Shown here in pieces: positions 45,839-55,057 of a stretch of DNA of 64,000 bases. Numbering within the stretch: position 1 is the first letter of the stretch; each line of letters starts with the position of its first letter. The notes beneath the pieces are model-generated. The model did no database searches. It was given only the letters and a program-made list of their open reading frames with translations, and had not been told where the DNA came from. This stretch comes from Silicimonas algicola. Lineage in GTDB: Bacteria > Pseudomonadota > Alphaproteobacteria > Rhodobacterales > Rhodobacteraceae. Both the position numbers and the translations under genes were made by a program. The stretch spans positions 434,001 through 498,000 of the forward strand of contig NZ_QGGV01000002.1 in the NCBI RefSeq assembly GCF_003148765.1, given 5' to 3'.

Positions 45839-47875
45839 TCAGCCGCGCCGCCTGCGCCTGCGGCCGCCCTCTCCGTCACCGCCGGTATTGAAGGACACGT
45901 CCGGGAGGGTGACGATGGCCTCGAGGTTCGGGAATGCGTCGACCGCGTTCGGGATCGCCGAGGCATTGACGAAATGCTCCTGGAAGCGCGGTTCGATGGC
46001 CGTCTCGATCTTGCGGATATCGCGCACCGTCGCTTCGATCTCGGCCCGCGCCTCGCGGTTCAGAAGCGCGATCCGCGCCCCGGTCCCGGCCGCGTTTCCG
46101 GCCGACGACACCTTGTCGAGCGGGCAATCCGGGATCATTCCGAGGATCATCGCGTGCTTGGGCGATATGTGGGCGCCGAAGGCACCGGCCAGGACGATGC
46201 GATCCACGGTATCGACACCGCGCTTGTCCATCAGCAGACGCGCGCCGGAATAGAGCGCGGCCTTCGCCATCTGGATCTCGCGGATGTCCTTGTTGGTCAC
46301 CACGATCTCGCGCCCGAGATCGTCGGCGTCGCGCACGCGGTAGCTGTGGGTGCGCCCGTCCGGGAAGCAGCGGTCCGTCCCCGTCTGCTCGGCCGATCCG
46401 ATCAGGCCCGACGCGTCTAGAATGCCCGCCATGCGCATCTCGGCCACCATCTCGATGATGCCCGAGCCGCAGATGCCGGTGACGCCCGTCGTGGCGATGG
46501 CCAGGTCGAAACCATCCTCGTTCGACCAGAGGTCCGAGCCGATCACCTTGTAGCGCGGCTCTTTCGTGGCGGGGTCGATCTCGACGCGTTCGATCGCTCC
46601 CGGCGCGGCGCGCTGGCCCGACGAGATCTGCGCGCCCTCGAAGGCGGGTCCCGTGGGCGACGAACAGGCCATCACGCCGCCCGCCGCGTCGCCGAGCTGG
46701 ATCTCGGCGTTCGTGCCGACGTCGACGACAAGGACGAGGTCGCGGGACTTCTCCGGCGCCTCGGACAGCGTGACGGCGGCGGCGTCCGCGCCCACATGGC
46801 CCGCGATGCAAGGCAGAAGATAGACCGACGCCTCGGGGTGAAGGTCGAGCGACACCTCGGGCGCGCGCAGCGTCATCGCCGCCGAGGTGGCAAGCGCGAA
46901 GGGGGCCTGACCCAGCTCGTAGGGGTCGATGCCCAGAAAGAGGTGGTGCATGACCGGGTTGCAGACGAGGACCGCGTCGAGGATGTCGCGCGGCACGGCT
47001 CCGACCTCTGCGGTGAGTTCGGCAATCAGGCGATTCATGCCCTCGCGCACCGCGCGCGTCATCTCGTCCGCGCCGCCTGCGTTCATCATCGAATAGCTGA
47101 CCCGGCTCATCAGGTCCTCGCCGAAGCGGATCTGCGGGTTCATGATGCCGGAGGAGGCGACGACCGCCCCGCTCGCGAGGTCGCAGAGGTGACCCGCGAT
47201 GGTGGTCGAGCCAAGGTCGACGGCCAGTCCCAGAAGCGGGCCGTCATGGAAGCCCGGCCAGACCTTCAGGATGCGGGGTGCCGCACCTTCGGACGACTGG
47301 AAGACCGCGCAGGTCACTTTCCACTCGCCTTTGCGCAGGATCGGCTGGAGACCGTGCATGACCGTCAGTCCCGCCGTAGCGCCCGGCAGCGACCACTGCT
47401 CGGCCAGCGCCGCCGCCAGCCGCTCGAGGTCGCCCGAGGGCTCGTGCATGTCGGGTTCCTCGACCTCGACGTAGTACAGCCGGACCGCCGGGCTCATGAC
47501 GATCTCGCGGGCTTCGGCGCGCTTGCGGACAACCTGCTTGTGGACCTGGCTTTCGGGCGGCACGTCCAGCACGACATCGGACTGCACCCGCGCCTGGCAG
47601 CCAAGCCGGCGCCCTTCGGGCAGCCCGCGCTTTTCGTCATAGCGCGCCTCGACGGCGTTCCAGGGCGACAGCGCGTCTTCGGCCACGGTGACGTTGTGCT
47701 TGGGAAAGCTGCCCGTGCCCGGACTCACCTGGCACTTGGAGCAGATGCCGCGCCCGCCGCAGACAGAATCGAGATCGACGCCCAGCTTGCGCGCGGCCTC
47801 GAGCACGGTCGTGCCGACCGGGACGCGCCCGCGCTTGCCCGAGGGCGTGAAGATGACCAGTGCCGTCTCGTCCAT
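45839..47875 (-). CDS. ASKHA-type reductive activator of corrinoid protein (RACo-like) with N-terminal ferredoxin domain
   Basis: 678 residues. The N-terminus is a [2Fe-2S] ferredoxin-like domain: C39, C45 and C48 in VCGGRGICSKC and C93 in RRLGCQARV. The rest is the DUF4445/ASKHA ATPase (GLAVDLGSTTIAGHL, LVLVVDVGTNAEIQLGD, GICGSGIIEMVAEM, VLAGAFGAHI). Such proteins re-reduce inactive cob(II)alamin in corrinoid methyl carriers at ATP cost. It ends in an arginine tail (GGRRRRRRG). Last gene of the folate/corrinoid operon. Confidence 0.92.
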   Translation of the reverse strand: MDETALVIFTPSGKRGRVPVGTTVLEAARKLGVDLDSVCGGRGICSKCQVSPGTGSFPKHNVTVAEDALSPWNAVEARYDEKRGLPEGRRLGCQARVQSDVVLDVPPESQVHKQVVRKRAEAREIVMSPAVRLYYVEVEEPDMHEPSGDLERLAAALAEQWSLPGATAGLTVMHGLQPILRKGEWKVTCAVFQSSEGAAPRILKVWPGFHDGPLLGLAVDLGSTTIAGHLCDLASGAVVASSGIMNPQIRFGEDLMSRVSYSMMNAGGADEMTRAVREGMNRLIAELTAEVGAVPRDILDAVLVCNPVMHHLFLGIDPYELGQAPFALATSAAMTLRAPEVSLDLHPEASVYLLPCIAGHVGADAAAVTLSEAPEKSRDLVLVVDVGTNAEIQLGDAAGGVMACSSPTGPAFEGAQISSGQRAAPGAIERVEIDPATKEPRYKVIGSDLWSNEDGFDLAIATTGVTGICGSGIIEMVAEMRMAGILDASGLIGSAEQTGTDRCFPDGRTHSYRVRDADDLGREIVVTNKDIREIQMAKAALYSGARLLMDKRGVDTVDRIVLAGAFGAHISPKHAMILGMIPDCPLDKVSSAGNAAGTGARIALLNREARAEIEATVRDIRKIETAIEPRFQEHFVNASAIPNAVDAFPNLEAIVTLPDVSFNTGGDGEGGRRRRRRG

Positions 47876-47949
47876 GAATGCCCGCTCCTTCGGGGCGTCA
47901 CCCTAGCGCCGGGCGCGGCGGGGAAAACCCCCGCCCGAACCCTTTCGCA

Positions 47950-48930
47950 TCAGGCACGGCGGCGCCGTCCGCTGCGTCCGCCGATCTGCGAGGTCTGCTG
48001 CGCTAGGCTCGCCGCGGGAAACTCCATGCCCTCGGCGACGGCGTCGAGCACGCGACCGAAGCGGATCCACTCCGCGCCATGAGGATCGTGGTTCATCAGC
48101 AGGTTCGCGGCCCGGATGGCCTCCATCTCGACGGGGCGGATCGGGTTCATGATGGCGCTCGTCATGCCGGCGCCGATGGCCATCGTCAGGAAGGCTGCGT
48201 TGATCCCGTGGCGGTGCGGCATTGCGAACGAGATGTTCGACGCGCCGCAGGTCGTGTTGACGCCCAGTTCCTCGCGCAGACGCTTGATGAGCGCGAAGAC
48301 GGATGTTCCCGCGATGTTCTTGGCGCCGATCGGCATGACGAGGGGATCGACGATGATGTCATGCGCAGGGATGCCGTAGTCGGCGGCGTGCTGGACGATC
48401 TTCTTCGCCACCGCGAAACGCACGTCGGGATCGTCCGAGATGCCGGTCTCGTCGTTCGAGATCGCCACGACCGGCACGTTGTACTTCTTGACGAGCGGCA
48501 GCACGGCTTCAAGACGCTCCTCCTCGCCGGTGACCGAGTTCACGAGCGGACGACCTTTCGCCGTCTCGAGCCCCGCCTTCAGTGCGCCCGGAACCGAGCT
48601 GTCGATGCAGAGCGGGCAGTCGGTGACGCCCTGTACCGTCTCGATTAGCTTCCGCATCAGGTCGGGCTCGACGAAGTTATTGTCGGCATAGCGCGGATCC
48701 TCGGCCATCTTGTTCGAGAACACTGCGCCCGAGTTGATATCCAGGACCATCGCGCCACAGGCGACCTGGTCGATGGCGTCCCGCTCGACCGTCGAGAAGT
48801 CGCCGGCTTCCAGTTCGAGGTTCAGCTTCTTGCGGCCCGTGGGGTTGATGCGTTCGCCGATCACGCAGAAGGGCGCGTCGAAGCCGATCACGGTGGATTT
48901 GGTCTGGGATTCTAGAACCGTGCGGGTCAT
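47950..48930 (-). CDS. methyltetrahydrofolate:corrinoid methyltransferase (pterin-binding MeTr family)
   Basis: 326 residues. The dihydropteroate-synthase-like barrel is clear: FCVIGERINPTGRKKLNLEL, MVLDINSGAV, CPLCIDSSVPGALKAGLE, NSVTGEE, DIIVDPLVMPIG and CGASNISFAMPHRHGINAAF. Members move a methyl group between a corrinoid protein and tetrahydrofolate. ATG at 48930 overlaps the stop of the HAD gene (ATGA). It ends in GGRSGRRRRA, an arginine tail like that of the next gene. A 7-bp stem at 47917-47935 lies in the 74-base gap before the activator gene. Confidence 0.94.
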   Translation of the reverse strand: MTRTVLESQTKSTVIGFDAPFCVIGERINPTGRKKLNLELEAGDFSTVERDAIDQVACGAMVLDINSGAVFSNKMAEDPRYADNNFVEPDLMRKLIETVQGVTDCPLCIDSSVPGALKAGLETAKGRPLVNSVTGEEERLEAVLPLVKKYNVPVVAISNDETGISDDPDVRFAVAKKIVQHAADYGIPAHDIIVDPLVMPIGAKNIAGTSVFALIKRLREELGVNTTCGASNISFAMPHRHGINAAFLTMAIGAGMTSAIMNPIRPVEMEAIRAANLLMNHDPHGAEWIRFGRVLDAVAEGMEFPAASLAQQTSQIGGRSGRRRRA

Positions 48931-49583
48931 AGGGTCGCTCCTTCGGGGATGGCGATGTGATCGGAAAGGGTCGGGTCGGTGAAGTCCCGTATGGCATGGA
49001 TCGCGCCGAGGTCGAGAAGCGCCTCGGGCGTAAGGCTGGTGGCGACGCCGATGACGCGCAGGTCTGCGGCACGGGCCGAGGCGACGCCCGAGGCGCTGTC
49101 CTCGAACGCCACCGCCTCGTCGGCGCGAACGCCGAGAAGGTCGAGCGCGCGCAGATAGAGATCGGGCGCGGGCTTGCCGTGGACAACTTCGTCGGACGAC
49201 ACGCGGTGCCGGAAGTGTCCGCCAAGCGAAAGCCGCTCCAGCACCGTGTCGAGGTTCGCGCGGCAGGCGTTCGTCACGACGGCCAGCGGCAGGGCGGATA
49301 GCGTTTCCAGATAGGCCCGAGCGCCCTTGACCATCGGAAACTCCGCCGTGACACGCTCGCGGAAAGCGGCTTCCTTGCCGGCATCCATCTCGTCCGCGTC
49401 GTGGTTCGGCAGAAGCTCGGCGAAGATCTCGCGGTTCAGGCGACCGTGAATACGGCGCGTGTAGTCGGCCTCGGTGATGTCGAGGCCCCGCGCGCCGAGA
49501 AATTCGATGAAGACGGCCGCATGCACGGGATCGCTGTCGATCAGCGTCCCGTCCATGTCGAAGAGGATCGCGCGTGGCGTCAC
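48927..49583 (-). CDS. HAD-superfamily hydrolase (beta-phosphoglucomutase/phosphatase type)
   Basis: 218 residues from a GTG at 49583 that overlaps the preceding stop as GTGA. Motif I is AILFDMDGTLIDSD; motif II VVTNACR; motif III and IV HGKPAPDLYL and AVAFEDSASGV. Similar enzymes act on sugar phosphates or phosphonates. It is translationally coupled on both sides inside a folate/corrinoid operon, so it may act on a phosphorylated intermediate or on damaged cofactor; substrate unknown. Confidence 0.92.
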   Translation of the reverse strand: MTPRAILFDMDGTLIDSDPVHAAVFIEFLGARGLDITEADYTRRIHGRLNREIFAELLPNHDADEMDAGKEAAFRERVTAEFPMVKGARAYLETLSALPLAVVTNACRANLDTVLERLSLGGHFRHRVSSDEVVHGKPAPDLYLRALDLLGVRADEAVAFEDSASGVASARAADLRVIGVATSLTPEALLDLGAIHAIRDFTDPTLSDHIAIPEGATL

Positions 49584-50503
49584 GCCGTGGCCCGCGCGGC
49601 GGGCACGGCGCCCTTCGAGGCCGTCCACTCGGCCGCGGCCTTGATCCCGCCGAGCGGGAAGATGTGGACGTTGGTGATTGCGAAGTCGGGGTGCGACGCC
49701 TTGTGGTGCGCCAGCTCCGTCACGATCTCGTCGGGTTCGTAGGGGAGGAGCAGCTTCGTGACGTCCATCGCGCGCTTCTGCAGAACGCGCAGCGACGGCC
49801 CCACGCCGCAGGCGACGGCGAACTTGATGAGCGTCTGAAGCTTCGCCGGACCGGCGATCCCGATATGGATCGGCAGGCCGATGCCCGCGTCGCGGACCGC
49901 GTCGGCCCAGGCGATGACCGGGTCGGCCTCGAAGGCGAACTGGGTGACGATGGCCATCTCGGCGTCGGTGCGCGCAGCGAAGTCGTTCTTCCACTTCATC
50001 GCCGTCTCGACGTTCAGGGTGGTGCCGTCGGGGTCGATGTCCTTGTTGCCCTCGGGGTGGCCTGCGACGTGAAGCCGCGTGAAGCCCGCCTTGTCGAAAA
50101 GCCCGGTCTCGAGAAGGTGGATCGAGCTTTCGAAGACGCCGCGCGGTTCGGCCACGCCGCCGGCAAGGATCAGGCCCTGCGTGACGCCCGCCTCGCCCTG
50201 GTAGCGCGCGATCCAGTCGCCCAGCATCTGCGCATTGTCGATGATCCGCGCCGGGAAGTGCGGCATCACCTGGAAGCCGTCGGCGGCGAGACGCTTCGCC
50301 GTCGCCACCATGTCCTCGATCGGGGTGCCGTCGATATGGGCGATGTAGACGCGGGTGCTTTCGGGCAGGAGGGCGCGGAAATCCTCGACCTTCTCGGCGG
50401 TGCGCGGCATCACCTCGATCGAGAAGTCCCGCAGGAACGTCTCGACACGCCGGTCGCCGGTGCGGGGGGCCTCGGTCTTTTTGCGGAAGTTCAGCAGTGA
50501 CAT
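49580..50503 (-). CDS. methylenetetrahydrofolate reductase-like protein
   Basis: 307 residues from the ATG at 50503 (MSLLNFRKKTEAPRTGDRR), preceded by aggga; a start 12 codons upstream overlaps the previous gene and is less likely. Barrel segments: FSIEVMPRTAEKVEDFRALL, VYIAHIDG, QVMPHFPARII, GVTQGLILAGG, EMAIVTQFAFEADPVIAW and IHIGIAGPAKLQTLIKFA. This is the divergent MetF type found near corrinoid methyltransferases in Rhodobacteraceae. It probably oxidises methyl-H4folate formed by the neighbouring methyltransferase. Confidence 0.9.
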   Translation of the reverse strand: MSLLNFRKKTEAPRTGDRRVETFLRDFSIEVMPRTAEKVEDFRALLPESTRVYIAHIDGTPIEDMVATAKRLAADGFQVMPHFPARIIDNAQMLGDWIARYQGEAGVTQGLILAGGVAEPRGVFESSIHLLETGLFDKAGFTRLHVAGHPEGNKDIDPDGTTLNVETAMKWKNDFAARTDAEMAIVTQFAFEADPVIAWADAVRDAGIGLPIHIGIAGPAKLQTLIKFAVACGVGPSLRVLQKRAMDVTKLLLPYEPDEIVTELAHHKASHPDFAITNVHIFPLGGIKAAAEWTASKGAVPAARATA

Positions 50504-50529
50504 CAACGATTTCCCTATGTCGCGGGGCG

Positions 50530-50826
50530 TCAGGCCCATCCGTCGTTCTCGATCAGCGCCCTGAGGCGGTCGTCCGTATAGTCGCGGTCCAATCTCTCGG
50601 CGGTCGCGCGCGCGACTTCATCGTCGGCGCCGTCCGCCTCGCCCGAGGCAACCTTGCGCCACTCCGATAGATAGGCGTCCGTGTCCCTCGCGCCCACCTT
50701 CATCGCCGCCCGGTCGATCGCCTGCTCGAAGCGCTCGGGCAGGGGCGCCTTGGCGCCCCGCCGGCCCTTGCCGACGATGACCTGCGCGGGAATGTCCCGC
50801 CAGTAGACGATGGTGACCTCGGCCAT
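50530..50826 (-). CDS. virulence-factor domain small protein (PF13769-like)
   Basis: 98 residues (MAEVTIVYWRDIPAQVIVGKG, ending LRALIENDGWA). The start WRDIPAQVI and the KAPLPERFEQAIDRAAM block match the short family labelled virulence factor, often beside metF-like genes in alphaproteobacteria. The name has no known biochemical meaning. It is the first gene of the operon, 26 bases ahead of the reductase start. Confidence 0.85.
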   Translation of the reverse strand: MAEVTIVYWRDIPAQVIVGKGRRGAKAPLPERFEQAIDRAAMKVGARDTDAYLSEWRKVASGEADGADDEVARATAERLDRDYTDDRLRALIENDGWA

Positions 50827-50962
50827 CCGGCACTCCTCTCGGTGGCGACAGCTCTATCCGGCTTCCCCCGCGTTCCGATGCAATAATTCGACCTGTCGCG
50901 CAACCTTAGCGACGTCGCATCCGACGCGGCGCAGGGGCCGCCGCGACATGCCGGGCCATTGC

Positions 50963-50991
50963 TTGTCATTCGGCGGGCTCTTAAGTAGGGT
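50963..50991 (+). promoter_or_regulatory. candidate promoter of the yajC-secDF operon
   Basis: TTGTCA (50963-50968) and TAGGGT (50986-50991) are 17 bases apart in the 239-base divergent gap between the small virulence-factor gene and yajC. The leader would be about 70 bases. The rest of the gap shows nothing else I can interpret. Confidence 0.4.
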
Positions 50992-51065
50992 CCGCCAACT
51001 TCGGGGGCAGGGCGCTGGCCGCCCGCGTCGCCCACAAACGAACAACGACAAGGATCCAGCTCTCC

Positions 51066-51389
51066 ATGTTCGTCACCCCTGCCTATGCCCAGGCGGCCGG
51101 AGGAGCGGGACCGTCGCTTCTCGCGCAGCTCCCCTTCTTCGTCGCCATCTTCGCGATCTTCTACTTCCTTCTGATCCGTCCGCAGCAGAAGAAGCTGAAG
51201 GAGCACAACGCGATGGTCGAGGCCCTGCGCCGTGGCGACCAGGTCGTTACCCAGGGCGGCCTTGTCGGCAAGGTCACCAAGGTCCGCGAGGACGGCGAAG
51301 TCGAGATCGAGATCGCTCCCGGCGTCAACGTCCGCGTCATCAAGCACACGATCCAGACAGTCCGTTCCAGGACCGAGCCGGCGAAATAG
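51066..51389 (+). CDS. yajC: preprotein translocase subunit YajC
   Basis: 107 residues. One membrane helix (LPFFVAIFAIFYFLLIRPQQKK) followed by a soluble domain (LRRGDQVVTQGGLVGKVTKV), the standard YajC layout. Heads the yajC-secD-secF operon; 7 bases to secD. Confidence 0.96.
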   Translation: MFVTPAYAQAAGGAGPSLLAQLPFFVAIFAIFYFLLIRPQQKKLKEHNAMVEALRRGDQVVTQGGLVGKVTKVREDGEVEIEIAPGVNVRVIKHTIQTVRSRTEPAK

Positions 51390-51396
51390 GGGCTCC

Positions 51397-53061
51397 ATGC
51401 TTCAGATCCCCCTCTGGAAGCGGGTCGTCATCCTGGGCCTGTGCCTGCTCGGGATCCTGCTGGCCTTGCCGAACGCCTTCTATACCCGTGTCGAGACGCA
51501 TAACGATGCCGTCTCCGCGATAGAGACGCTCGGCTCGACACCCGAGCGCGAGGCCGACGCCGGCCTCTGGCCGTCCTTCCTGCCGGCGACGCTGGTGAAC
51601 CTCGGTCTCGATCTGCGGGGCGGCGCGCACCTTCTGGCGGAAGTCCATGTCGAGGACGTCTACGTCGACCGCATGGACACCACATGGCCCGATGTCCGCG
51701 ACGCCCTCGTCGCAATCCGCGACCAGGTCGGATTCGTCGAACGGCTTGAGGCCGCCGCCCCCGGCACGCTGTCACTACGCATCCAGAACGCCGACGCCAT
51801 GCCCGCAGCCCTGGAAGCGGTCCGCGCGCTAGCGCAGCCCGTCGTCAGCCTGTCGGGCATCGGCGCGCAGGATCTGGTGGTGACAGGGCAGGGCTCGACC
51901 CTGACGGTTGAACTTTCGCCCGAGGAAAAGCTCGCCACCGACGACCGCACCGTGCGCCAGGCGCTGGAAATCATCCGCCGCCGCATCGACGAGGTCGGCA
52001 CACGCGAACCGACGATCCAGCGACAGGGCGAGGACCGGATCCTCATCCAGGTCCCCGGCGTCGGTTCGGCCGAAGAACTGAAGGGCATCATCGGCACCAC
52101 CGCGCGTCTGACCTTCCATCCGGTCGTCTCCGCCTCCGCCACAGCCGATACGCGCACCTCCGCGGGGCAACTGCTGGTTCAGGACATCGACGAAGAGGCC
52201 GTTTGGTACGTCCTCGAAAGTGCCGCGATCCTGTCAGGCGAGGACCTGAAGACCGCGCAGCCGGGATTCGACCAGAACGGCCAGCCCTCGGTCACGCTCA
52301 GCTTCAACGGCCACGGTGCGCAGGTCTTCGGACGCTTCACGTCGGAAAACGTGGGCGCGCTCTTCGCCACCGTCCTGGACGACAAGGTCATCACCGCGCC
52401 CCAGATCCGCGAACCGATCACCGGCGGGCAGGCTCAGATCACCGGCAACTTCACCGTCGAAAGCTCCACCGACCTGGCGGTCCTCCTCCGCGCGGGCGCG
52501 CTGCCGGCCGAACTGACGTTTCTCGAAGAACGCACGATCTCTCCCGGCCTCGGTCAGGACTCGATCGAGGCGGGGCGCATCGCCGCCGTCGTGGGCTTTG
52601 TCGCCGTCATCGTCTTCATGGCGCTCTCCTACGGTCTCTTCGGCATCTTCGCCAATATCGCGCTCATCGTGAACCTCTCCATGCTCCTCGGCGTCCTGTC
52701 TGCCTTCGGCGCCACGCTGACACTTCCCGGCATCGCCGGCATCGTCCTGACCATGGGGATGGCGGTGGACGCAAACGTGCTGGTGTTCGAGCGTATCCGC
52801 GAGGAGCTGAAGACCGCCAAGGGCCCGAGCCGCGCCATCGAGCTTGGCTACCAGCGCGCCCTGTCCGCCATCATCGACGCCAACATCACGACCTTCATCA
52901 CCTCGCTGATCCTTTTCCTTCTGGGCTCGGGTCCGGTGAAGGGATTTGCCGTGACCCTGATGGTCGGCATCGTCACCTCGGTCTTCACGGCGATCTGGCT
53001 GACGCGGCTTCTGGTGGTGATCTGGTTCGAGCGGCGCCGTCCCCGGACCATCGAGGTATGA
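51397..53061 (+). CDS. secD: protein translocase subunit SecD
   Basis: 554 residues from the ATG at 51397 (MLQIPLWKRVVILGLCLLG). N-terminal helix, a large periplasmic domain starting LGLDLRGGAHLLAEV, then five helices beginning near EAGRIAAVVGFVAVIVFMALSYG, with TMGMAVDANVLVFERIREEL as the conserved SecD motif. With SecF it uses the proton gradient to pull secreted proteins from SecYEG. Confidence 0.98.
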   Translation: MLQIPLWKRVVILGLCLLGILLALPNAFYTRVETHNDAVSAIETLGSTPEREADAGLWPSFLPATLVNLGLDLRGGAHLLAEVHVEDVYVDRMDTTWPDVRDALVAIRDQVGFVERLEAAAPGTLSLRIQNADAMPAALEAVRALAQPVVSLSGIGAQDLVVTGQGSTLTVELSPEEKLATDDRTVRQALEIIRRRIDEVGTREPTIQRQGEDRILIQVPGVGSAEELKGIIGTTARLTFHPVVSASATADTRTSAGQLLVQDIDEEAVWYVLESAAILSGEDLKTAQPGFDQNGQPSVTLSFNGHGAQVFGRFTSENVGALFATVLDDKVITAPQIREPITGGQAQITGNFTVESSTDLAVLLRAGALPAELTFLEERTISPGLGQDSIEAGRIAAVVGFVAVIVFMALSYGLFGIFANIALIVNLSMLLGVLSAFGATLTLPGIAGIVLTMGMAVDANVLVFERIREELKTAKGPSRAIELGYQRALSAIIDANITTFITSLILFLLGSGPVKGFAVTLMVGIVTSVFTAIWLTRLLVVIWFERRRPRTIEV

Positions 53062-53062
53062 C

Positions 53063-54040
53063 ATGCGCCTGAGATTCTTCGCCGACGAGACCAACTACGA
53101 CTTCTTCAGGTGGCGCACCGCGACCTTCGGCGTCTCGGTCTTCGCCGTCATCGCCTCGATCCTGCTCTGGGTCTTCGTGGGCCTGAACTTCGGCATCGAC
53201 TTCCGCGGCGGCACCACGATCCGCACCGAGGCTGCCGAGCCCGTAGATGTCGGCGCCTACAGACAGGCGGTCGAGACGCTGAACCTGGGCGAGGTTTCGG
53301 TGATCGAGGTCTTCGACCCGAACTTCCGCGACGACCAGAACGTGACCATGATCCGCATCCAGGCCCAGGACGGGCAGGAAAGCGTGACCGGCGACACCAT
53401 TGCCCAGGTCCAGGCCGCGCTGCAACAGATCGCGCCGTCGATCGAGTTCGCGTCGGTCGAATCGGTCGGTCCAAAGGTGTCGGGCGAGCTGATCATGACC
53501 GCGATCATCGCGGTCGCCGCAGCGCTCGTCGCGATCCTGATCTACATCTGGCTGCGATTCGAATGGCAGTTCTCGGTCGGTGCGGTGGCCGCACTGTTCC
53601 ACGATACCATCGTGACGATCGGCATCTTCAGCCTGCTGCAGATCCGCTTCGATCTCTCGACCATCGCGGCCCTTCTGACCATCGTGGGCTATTCGATCAA
53701 CGATACCGTCGTGATCTTCGACCGGCTACGCGAGAACCTCAGGAAGTACAAGACGACGCCGCTGCAGGACGTGATGAACAAGTCGGTGAACGAGACGCTG
53801 AGCCGCACGGTGATGACGTCGGGCACGACGCTCGTGGCGCTGATCGCGCTTCTCGTCTTCGGCGGCGACGTGATCCGCGGCTTCGTCTTCGCCATCACCT
53901 GGGGCGTGGTCGTCGGCACCTATTCGTCGGTCTATGTCGCCAAGAACATCGTCCTGATGCTGGGCGTGACGCGCGACTGGTCCAAGCCGTCGGACGGCGG
54001 CGGCGGGGCGGGAACGCAGTTCGCCAACGTCGACGCCTGA
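53063..54040 (+). CDS. secF: protein translocase subunit SecF
   Basis: 325 residues, starting one base after the SecD stop. Periplasmic start GLNFGIDFRGGTTIRTEA, then the helix bundle with TIVGYSINDTVVIFDRLREN, the SecF signature. Partner of SecD. Confidence 0.98.
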   Translation: MRLRFFADETNYDFFRWRTATFGVSVFAVIASILLWVFVGLNFGIDFRGGTTIRTEAAEPVDVGAYRQAVETLNLGEVSVIEVFDPNFRDDQNVTMIRIQAQDGQESVTGDTIAQVQAALQQIAPSIEFASVESVGPKVSGELIMTAIIAVAAALVAILIYIWLRFEWQFSVGAVAALFHDTIVTIGIFSLLQIRFDLSTIAALLTIVGYSINDTVVIFDRLRENLRKYKTTPLQDVMNKSVNETLSRTVMTSGTTLVALIALLVFGGDVIRGFVFAITWGVVVGTYSSVYVAKNIVLMLGVTRDWSKPSDGGGGAGTQFANVDA

Positions 54041-54087
54041 GCGGGCAGGGGCTAGGCTCGCCACACGACGACCGGGAAGGAGGCTGA

Positions 54088-54435
54088 ATGCGCCTGAACG
54101 AAGTGACGTACAACGGAGCCCTTCCGGTCGATGGCTACGGTCCGGGCTTCTTTCGCATTGGCGGGGTGAAGCGCGACGGCGCACACTCCATCCTGCCCTC
54201 CGGCGTCTCGGCGTGGGAGCCCTGGGACCAGGCGCCGTTCCTCGCCGATGGAGCCATCGACGTCCTGCTCGTCGGCACGGGCGCCGAGACGGCGCATCTG
54301 CCGCCCGAGTTCCGCACAAAGATCGAGGCTGCGGGCATCGGTGTCGAAGCCATGGCCAGCCCGCAGGCCTGCCGCACCTACAACGTCCTTCTCGGCGAAG
54401 GCCGCCGCGTCGGTCTCGCGGTTCTGCCCGTCTAG
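54088..54435 (+). CDS. Mth938-like domain protein (NDUFAF3/DUF498 family)
   Basis: 115 residues: a small fold with [31 protein letters not shown] and [16 protein letters not shown], then [24 protein letters not shown], all typical of the family. The eukaryotic relative assembles respiratory complex I; the bacterial role is unclear. It commonly lies between secF and ccmA in this group of bacteria. Confidence 0.92.
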   Translation: MRLNEVTYNGALPVDGYGPGFFRIGGVKRDGAHSILPSGVSAWEPWDQAPFLADGAIDVLLVGTGAETAHLPPEFRTKIEAAGIGVEAMASPQACRTYNVLLGEGRRVGLAVLPV

Positions 54436-54439
54436 GACG

Positions 54440-55057
54440 ATGACACGCCTCGCGCTCACCGATCTGGCCTGTGCGCGCGGCGGCCTGATCGTGATCGAGG
54501 GGCTGTCCCTGTCGCTCGGCGCGGGCGACGCGCTGATCCTTCGCGGCCCGAACGGGTCCGGCAAGACCACGCTCCTGCGCACCGTCGCCGGCCTCCAGCC
54601 GCCCGCCGCAGGACGCATCGAGGCGGATCCCGAGGCAATCGCCTATGCCGCACACGCCGACGGTCTGAAGGGCACGCTGAGCGTGGGAGAGAACCTCGAA
54701 TTCTGGGCCGGTCTGTTCGGCACCCGCGGCATCGACGCAGCCCTCGCAGCCTTCGACCTCAGGGACATGCGCGAGCGCCGCGCGCAGGCGCTCTCGGCCG
54801 GGCAGAAACGCCGCCTCGGGCTGGCGCGCCTCCTCGTCACCGGCCGCCCGGTCTGGGCGCTGGACGAGCCCACGGTGTCTCTCGACGCCCGCGCGGTGGC
54901 GATGTTCGCCGAGGCCGTACGTGGCCACTTGGCAGAAGGTGGTGCCGCGCTGATCGCCACGCACATCGAGCTTGGTCTCGATGTCCCGGTCCTGGATGTC
55001 GCGCAGTTCAAACCCGGCGAGGCCCGCACGGATGCCTTCGACGAGGCATTCCTGTGA
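54440..55057 (+). CDS. ccmA: cytochrome c biogenesis heme exporter ATPase CcmA
   Basis: 205 residues. Walker A GPNGSGKT at 36-43, signature [15 protein letters not shown] and Walker [13 protein letters not shown]. CcmA with CcmB drives release of holo-CcmE in system I cytochrome c maturation. Four bases after the preceding stop; overlaps ccmB by 4 bases. Confidence 0.95.
   Translation: MTRLALTDLACARGGLIVIEGLSLSLGAGDALILRGPNGSGKTTLLRTVAGLQPPAAGRIEADPEAIAYAAHADGLKGTLSVGENLEFWAGLFGTRGIDAALAAFDLRDMRERRAQALSAGQKRRLGLARLLVTGRPVWALDEPTVSLDARAVAMFAEAVRGHLAEGGAALIATHIELGLDVPVLDVAQFKPGEARTDAFDEAFL

Noticed and set aside
48927-49994. A longer start for the HAD hydrolase
   Set aside because: The extra N-terminus overlaps the MetF-like gene and has shadow composition; the GTG at 49583 overlaps the stop as GTGA and starts right before the DxDGT motif.
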